Below are positions 60,399 to 64,000 of a stretch of DNA of 64,000 nt, one piece after another. The position numbers and the translations under genes were made by a program. This DNA is from an uncultured Odoribacter sp. (lineage in GTDB: Bacteria > Bacteroidota > Bacteroidia > Bacteroidales > Marinifilaceae). The number at the start of each line of letters is the position of its first letter. Positions within the stretch are counted from its first letter, which is position 1. The notes beneath the pieces are model-generated. The model did no database searches. It saw nothing but the letters and a program-made list of their open reading frames with translations, and had not been told where the DNA came from. The DNA lies in assembly GCA_910578985.1 (NCBI GenBank), contig CAJTSF010000001.1:124001-188000 (forward strand), given 5' to 3'.

Positions 60399-63300
60399 TA
60401 AAAGTTAAGTCCTACCGAGAAAGATACAGACCGCTCGAAAGGATAGCTCGTTCCGCGTTCCTCCTTGATAGTCGATATCCGGAAAATGTCGTTCATGTAA
60501 GCAGTGAAATTAAATGCGGAGGCTCCGATGTATTTCAGCCATTTGGCGGTAGAAGTCCGGTAACCTATATTAATAGAAGTGCACGAGAATGTATTTTCTT
60601 TCTCCGCAAAACGGGTGGTCAAATGTGTCTTTCCGGTATCGTCGATACGTTTGAATTTGGCTTTATCGCCCGGTTTCTGCCAACGGTCGTACAATGCCCG
60701 TTTATCCTGATTGTATTTCAACTGCTGCGTACCGATATTTTCCACTTTGTTGAATAAAGTGCTCAGCTGGGTCATGCTGCCTGCCCGGTAAGAAAAGGCC
60801 GCACCGAAAGAAATCCCCTTGTACACCAAAGAAGTTTGCAAAGCCCCTGAAACTTTCGGATTGCTGTCGCCCACCAACACTTCATCCTCCTGTTTCCATT
60901 CATACGTATAGGAACCGTCTTTCTTGATGAATATCTCATTACCCGTAGCCGGGTCGATACCTGCCGAACGGACCAAATAAACACCCGTCGTACTGGCATT
61001 ATCATAATAACGCATTAGCGACGAGCTGGCTTGTCCGCGTTGATTATACTCTTCCAGTAAATTACCGATTTTCTTATATTTGGTGGTATTATGGTTCAGA
61101 TTGCCACTGACATACCAGTTGAATTCCCGTTTTTTAATGATATAATAAGTCGCACGCACAGATACCGAACGGTTATCCGTCGCCCCCACATTCATCGGCG
61201 CAGTGGTCGAACCGGTGGAAGCAGGCATATCGATACGCACCAACAATGGGTCGGTGTCACGCATTTGATAATCGAAATTAACATTCAGACGACTATCAAA
61301 AAATTGCACGTCCAAACCGAAATTATGCGTCACCGTACGTTGCCATTTCAAATTGTTGTTTCCCCAAGTGGTTACTTTAGCCGCTAAACCGAAAGGATTG
61401 TTGAGCGAAGTATTATACATGTAAATACTGGAAGAGAGCTTCGCGTCGTAATTTTGATTTCCGGGATTACCGTATGAATAACGCAATTTCAAATAATTCA
61501 CGATTTCGCTGTTCTCCAAAAAACTTTCATTGTGCATATTCCAGCCTGCCCCTACAGCCCAGGTCGTAGTAAACGGATCATTAATGCCAAATTGTGATGC
61601 ACCGTTGCTGGTCAGATTGAAATCCAACAGATAACGCATATTGTACGCATAGTTCAAATTCAAATAATAGCTAACGCTGCGACTCTTATCGTCGGATGCA
61701 GAGGGCTTACCGTCTACGTACTTTGAGGCAAAATTCGGACTGGAAAACTGGTCGGTAGTATACCCCTGAGCTCCGAAACCGTATGACTTCTGATTTTTAT
61801 CGGAGAACTGCATACCCCCGACTCCATTCAGGGTATGATTACCGAAAGAACGTCCGTACGTCAGATTGATTCGTCCGGTCAACGAACTATTGGAAGTAGA
61901 CGTCTTACTATAACTGCCTTTCTTATCCGCTTCGGTTTGGGCAAAACGGGTCTCATTCGGAGAACGGAATATTTCTGTCTCCAATTTCGTCATTTGGTAT
62001 TGCAAATTCCCGCGAATACGGAAATTCCTGAAAAAGCGGTACTCGATTTGGAAGTTATTCGTGATGTTCCAATTGTTTGATTCGTTGATGCTCTTCTGAT
62101 TATAATCCCACAAAGGATTCCAGATGTAATCGTACCTATTGGCTCCGGCCAAACTTTCGCGGAATACATATTTCGGTACTTCCCCGTCTTTCGTCCGCTT
62201 GGCATAAAAAGGATTCATCTGCGAATAAGCGGAAAAGTCCACGATATTGTTTTCCGCTTTAGTGCTTCCGATTGTGGTTTGGTTAGTAAACGACAAATCT
62301 TTTACACGATAAGTCAAACGGATGTTGCCGTTCAATACATCACGATTTGATTTTTTCATCACTCCCTGGGTGTTGTTGTAAGAAATACCTACGCCATACA
62401 GGAAAGCCTGGTCACCACCATCGATGAAAACGTTGTGTCCCTGCGTAAAAGCCATACGCAAAGGCTCGTTCAGCCAATATGTATCGTATCCCTCCTGCAC
62501 TAATTTCAGACGGGCATAGTACCGCGCGCGCTGGGATTCATTGATAATTTCCCCGTTTTCATCCAAATTCGCCCCACTGGAATCTTTATAAACGCCCGCC
62601 AGTTTTTCATATTCCAGTTTTTCAGCTGCATTCATCAGGTTGAAATCGCTCAAATCCGCCCAGCCTACGGTGAAATTACCGGTGTAGGAAAAACGTAACT
62701 GCCCCTGTTTAGGCTTGATGGTTTCGACAACCACCACACCGTTGGCTGCTCTCGAGCCGTAAATCGCCGTAGCGGAAGCGTCTTTCAGTATGGAAATGCT
62801 CTCCACACGGTCCATGTTCAAATCCTGGATGGCTTCCAGGGTGGTTTCGAACCCGTCCAGAATAAAAAGCGGCTGGTTGGGGTCGGCGCTATACTCCTGT
62901 GTCAGGTCGGTCACGTTGATTTTACCGTTGATACTGATGTCCAGCAAGGCATTCGGATTGGAACCCTGTTCCCGGTTTTCCGTGATGATAAACGAGGGAT
63001 CCAGCACACTCAAGCTCCGAAGGACGCTTTGGGGACTGATTTGTTTCAATTCTTCCGTCTTAAATGTCGTCACGGAACCGGTAAAGGTCTCAATGTTGCG
63101 GGTGTAGATACCCATTGCCACCGCCTCATCCAGTTCCGCCACGTCGTCTTCCAGTTTCACGTCGATGACGGTTTTGTTCTCTACGACAATTTTCTGCGCT
63201 TTCATACCCATGAACGAATAGACCAGCGCCAAGTCTTTCGATTCGACACATTCGATGGTATATCTTCCTTCGGCATCAGTTGCCACACCCACCGTCGTAC

Positions 63301-63763
63301 CGGCAATCAGCACGGAAACGCCCGGCAGCGGATTGCCTTCCGTGTCGGTCACCTTTCCCGTCACTTTCCGGGTCTTCACCTGCGGCAGGGCTTCCGCTTT
63401 CTTTTTTTCGCTCAACACCACCGTCTTGTCCACCATCTGCCATGTCAGCGCCGTCCCCTCCAGACACTTATCCAGCACATTCCCCAACTGCTCGTCCACG
63501 AAACGCAGGTTCAGATTCTTCACTCCCGCCACCTGCTCGTCGCGGTAAAGGAACGTGTAATCCGTCGTACGCTCCAGAATCGGTATCACCTCCGCCAAAC
63601 TGGCATTGTGCACCTCAAAAGTCAGCTTCTCCACCTGCCCCGACGCTTCCGCCGTCAATGGCAATGAAAAACAAGAAAGCAGGAAGGCAAAAAGCACACC
63701 CTTGTGGCAAACCTGCCAACACTTCCTTTTGCTCAAAAGCAAACACGCTTTGTCTTTTTTCAT
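60398..63763 (-). CDS. SusC/RagA family TonB-dependent transporter with N-terminal STN signalling domain
   Basis: 1121 residues from ATG 63763. Signal peptide about 1-40; STN domain about 46-118 (KLTFEVHNASLAEVIPILER); carboxypeptidase-regulatory-like domain about 133-205 (KVTGKVTDTEGNPLPGVSVL); plug with PLFILDGFETTLEAI and ISILKDASATAIYGSRAANG; large barrel ending FSVGLNF. The STN domain together with the FecR gene upstream marks a ligand-sensing, sigma-factor-controlled transporter. Substrate unknown. Confidence 0.96.
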   Translation of the reverse strand: MKKDKACLLLSKRKCWQVCHKGVLFAFLLSCFSLPLTAEASGQVEKLTFEVHNASLAEVIPILERTTDYTFLYRDEQVAGVKNLNLRFVDEQLGNVLDKCLEGTALTWQMVDKTVVLSEKKKAEALPQVKTRKVTGKVTDTEGNPLPGVSVLIAGTTVGVATDAEGRYTIECVESKDLALVYSFMGMKAQKIVVENKTVIDVKLEDDVAELDEAVAMGIYTRNIETFTGSVTTFKTEELKQISPQSVLRSLSVLDPSFIITENREQGSNPNALLDISINGKINVTDLTQEYSADPNQPLFILDGFETTLEAIQDLNMDRVESISILKDASATAIYGSRAANGVVVVETIKPKQGQLRFSYTGNFTVGWADLSDFNLMNAAEKLEYEKLAGVYKDSSGANLDENGEIINESQRARYYARLKLVQEGYDTYWLNEPLRMAFTQGHNVFIDGGDQAFLYGVGISYNNTQGVMKKSNRDVLNGNIRLTYRVKDLSFTNQTTIGSTKAENNIVDFSAYSQMNPFYAKRTKDGEVPKYVFRESLAGANRYDYIWNPLWDYNQKSINESNNWNITNNFQIEYRFFRNFRIRGNLQYQMTKLETEIFRSPNETRFAQTEADKKGSYSKTSTSNSSLTGRINLTYGRSFGNHTLNGVGGMQFSDKNQKSYGFGAQGYTTDQFSSPNFASKYVDGKPSASDDKSRSVSYYLNLNYAYNMRYLLDFNLTSNGASQFGINDPFTTTWAVGAGWNMHNESFLENSEIVNYLKLRYSYGNPGNQNYDAKLSSSIYMYNTSLNNPFGLAAKVTTWGNNNLKWQRTVTHNFGLDVQFFDSRLNVNFDYQMRDTDPLLVRIDMPASTGSTTAPMNVGATDNRSVSVRATYYIIKKREFNWYVSGNLNHNTTKYKKIGNLLEEYNQRGQASSSLMRYYDNASTTGVYLVRSAGIDPATGNEIFIKKDGSYTYEWKQEDEVLVGDSNPKVSGALQTSLVYKGISFGAAFSYRAGSMTQLSTLFNKVENIGTQQLKYNQDKRALYDRWQKPGDKAKFKRIDDTGKTHLTTRFAEKENTFSCTSINIGYRTSTAKWLKYIGASAFNFTAYMNDIFRISTIKEERGTSYPFERSVSFSVGLNF

Positions 63764-63797
63764 AAAATCATGTTTTAAATTTAACAATAACACGCCG

Positions 63798-64000
63798 TCA
63801 AAAGGCGTTTTTCTTTTCCCTGATGTAAATCGTCCTCCCCTCTATCCTGAAATCCAAGCCGCCCGTCAGCTCCAGCATACGCACCACCTGCTCGAAATCA
63901 CCGTAACGACGCATGTTCCCCGTGAAGTAAATCCCCTTCGCCCCCGCGCTCTCGAACACCGCCTCCACGTTATACCAACGGCAGACCACCCGTATCACCT
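63798..64000 (-). CDS. FecR-family anti-sigma factor, C-terminal end only
   Basis: The last 67 residues visible match the C-terminal DUF4974/STN-like domain of FecR proteins (RWYNVEAVFESAG, YFTGNMRRYGDFEQVVRML, FRIEGRTIYI). The gene continues past the right edge. FecR would sense the SusC STN domain and release an ECF sigma factor expected upstream. Its stop codon overlaps a small hairpin (ACGCC/GGCGT) before SusC. Confidence 0.9.
   Translation of the reverse strand, partial: VIRVVCRWYNVEAVFESAGAKGIYFTGNMRRYGDFEQVVRMLELTGGLDFRIEGRTIYIREKKNAF

Overview
The window looks like a chromosomal segment of a Bacteroidales bacterium. Evidence: two SusC/SusD outer-membrane uptake pairs, a FecR-type anti-sigma tail, many TAnnTTTG -7 boxes (the Bacteroidetes sigma factor consensus) mostly without Shine-Dalgarno sequences, KorAB, and DUF4843, PKD-like and DUF6266-like proteins. 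The style of the SusC loci hints at Odoribacteraceae (Butyricimonas/Odoribacter), but that is inference. Base composition is mosaic: GC-rich housekeeping blocks alternate with AT-rich accessory patches at about 4.3-6.3, 30.2-34.1 and 54.2-55.0 kb.

Layout. 1-4.3 kb: a SusC/SusD pair (minus strand, SusD cut by the window edge) whose SusC lacks the STN signalling domain. 4.3-6.4 kb: a 136-bp imperfect palindrome, a Schlafen/AlbA-type regulator with a 12-bp tandem repeat, and tRNA-Leu(CAA). 6.5-14.3 kb: HAD hydrolase, MATE exporter, S37-type peptidase, metK, an unknown helical protein coupled to thiL, and an Fsr-type MFS exporter. 14.4-21 kb: an iron-sulfur assembly operon sufBCDSE, then a DUF59/SufT-like gene and queG. 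21-28.3 kb: a beta-barrel/SPOR protein, korAB, corA and eno. 28.3-35.7 kb is the accessory region: long palindromes, a membrane-anchored deiminase-like protein with a long Ala/Pro/Thr linker, a two-domain exported protein split by a frameshift at an A6 tract, a small lipoprotein, an exported coiled-coil protein, two diverged tandem ~275-bp units each with a full promoter, and two DUF6266-like proteins.

35.7-54.1 kb: a continuous str-S10-spc-alpha ribosomal superoperon read on the minus strand from rpsL to rplQ. It includes fusA, secY, map, infA and rpoA but no tuf. Its probable main promoter lies just upstream of rpsL. AT-rich hairpins and a possible internal promoter sit at the rplX/rplE, rplO/secY and secY/map junctions.

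54.2-64 kb: a broken DUF4143 ATPase gene preceded by three 15-bp repeats at 33-bp spacing, then an uptake locus read on the minus strand: FecR (C-terminal end only) - SusC with STN domain - SusD - DUF4843 lipoprotein - PKD-like lipoprotein - thioredoxin-fold protein. FecR would relay ligand occupancy of SusC through the STN domain to an ECF sigma factor expected beyond the right edge. The most interesting unexplained structures are the tandem promoter-bearing units at 33.3-34.0 kb, the deiminase fusion, the split exported protein and the long intergenic palindromes.
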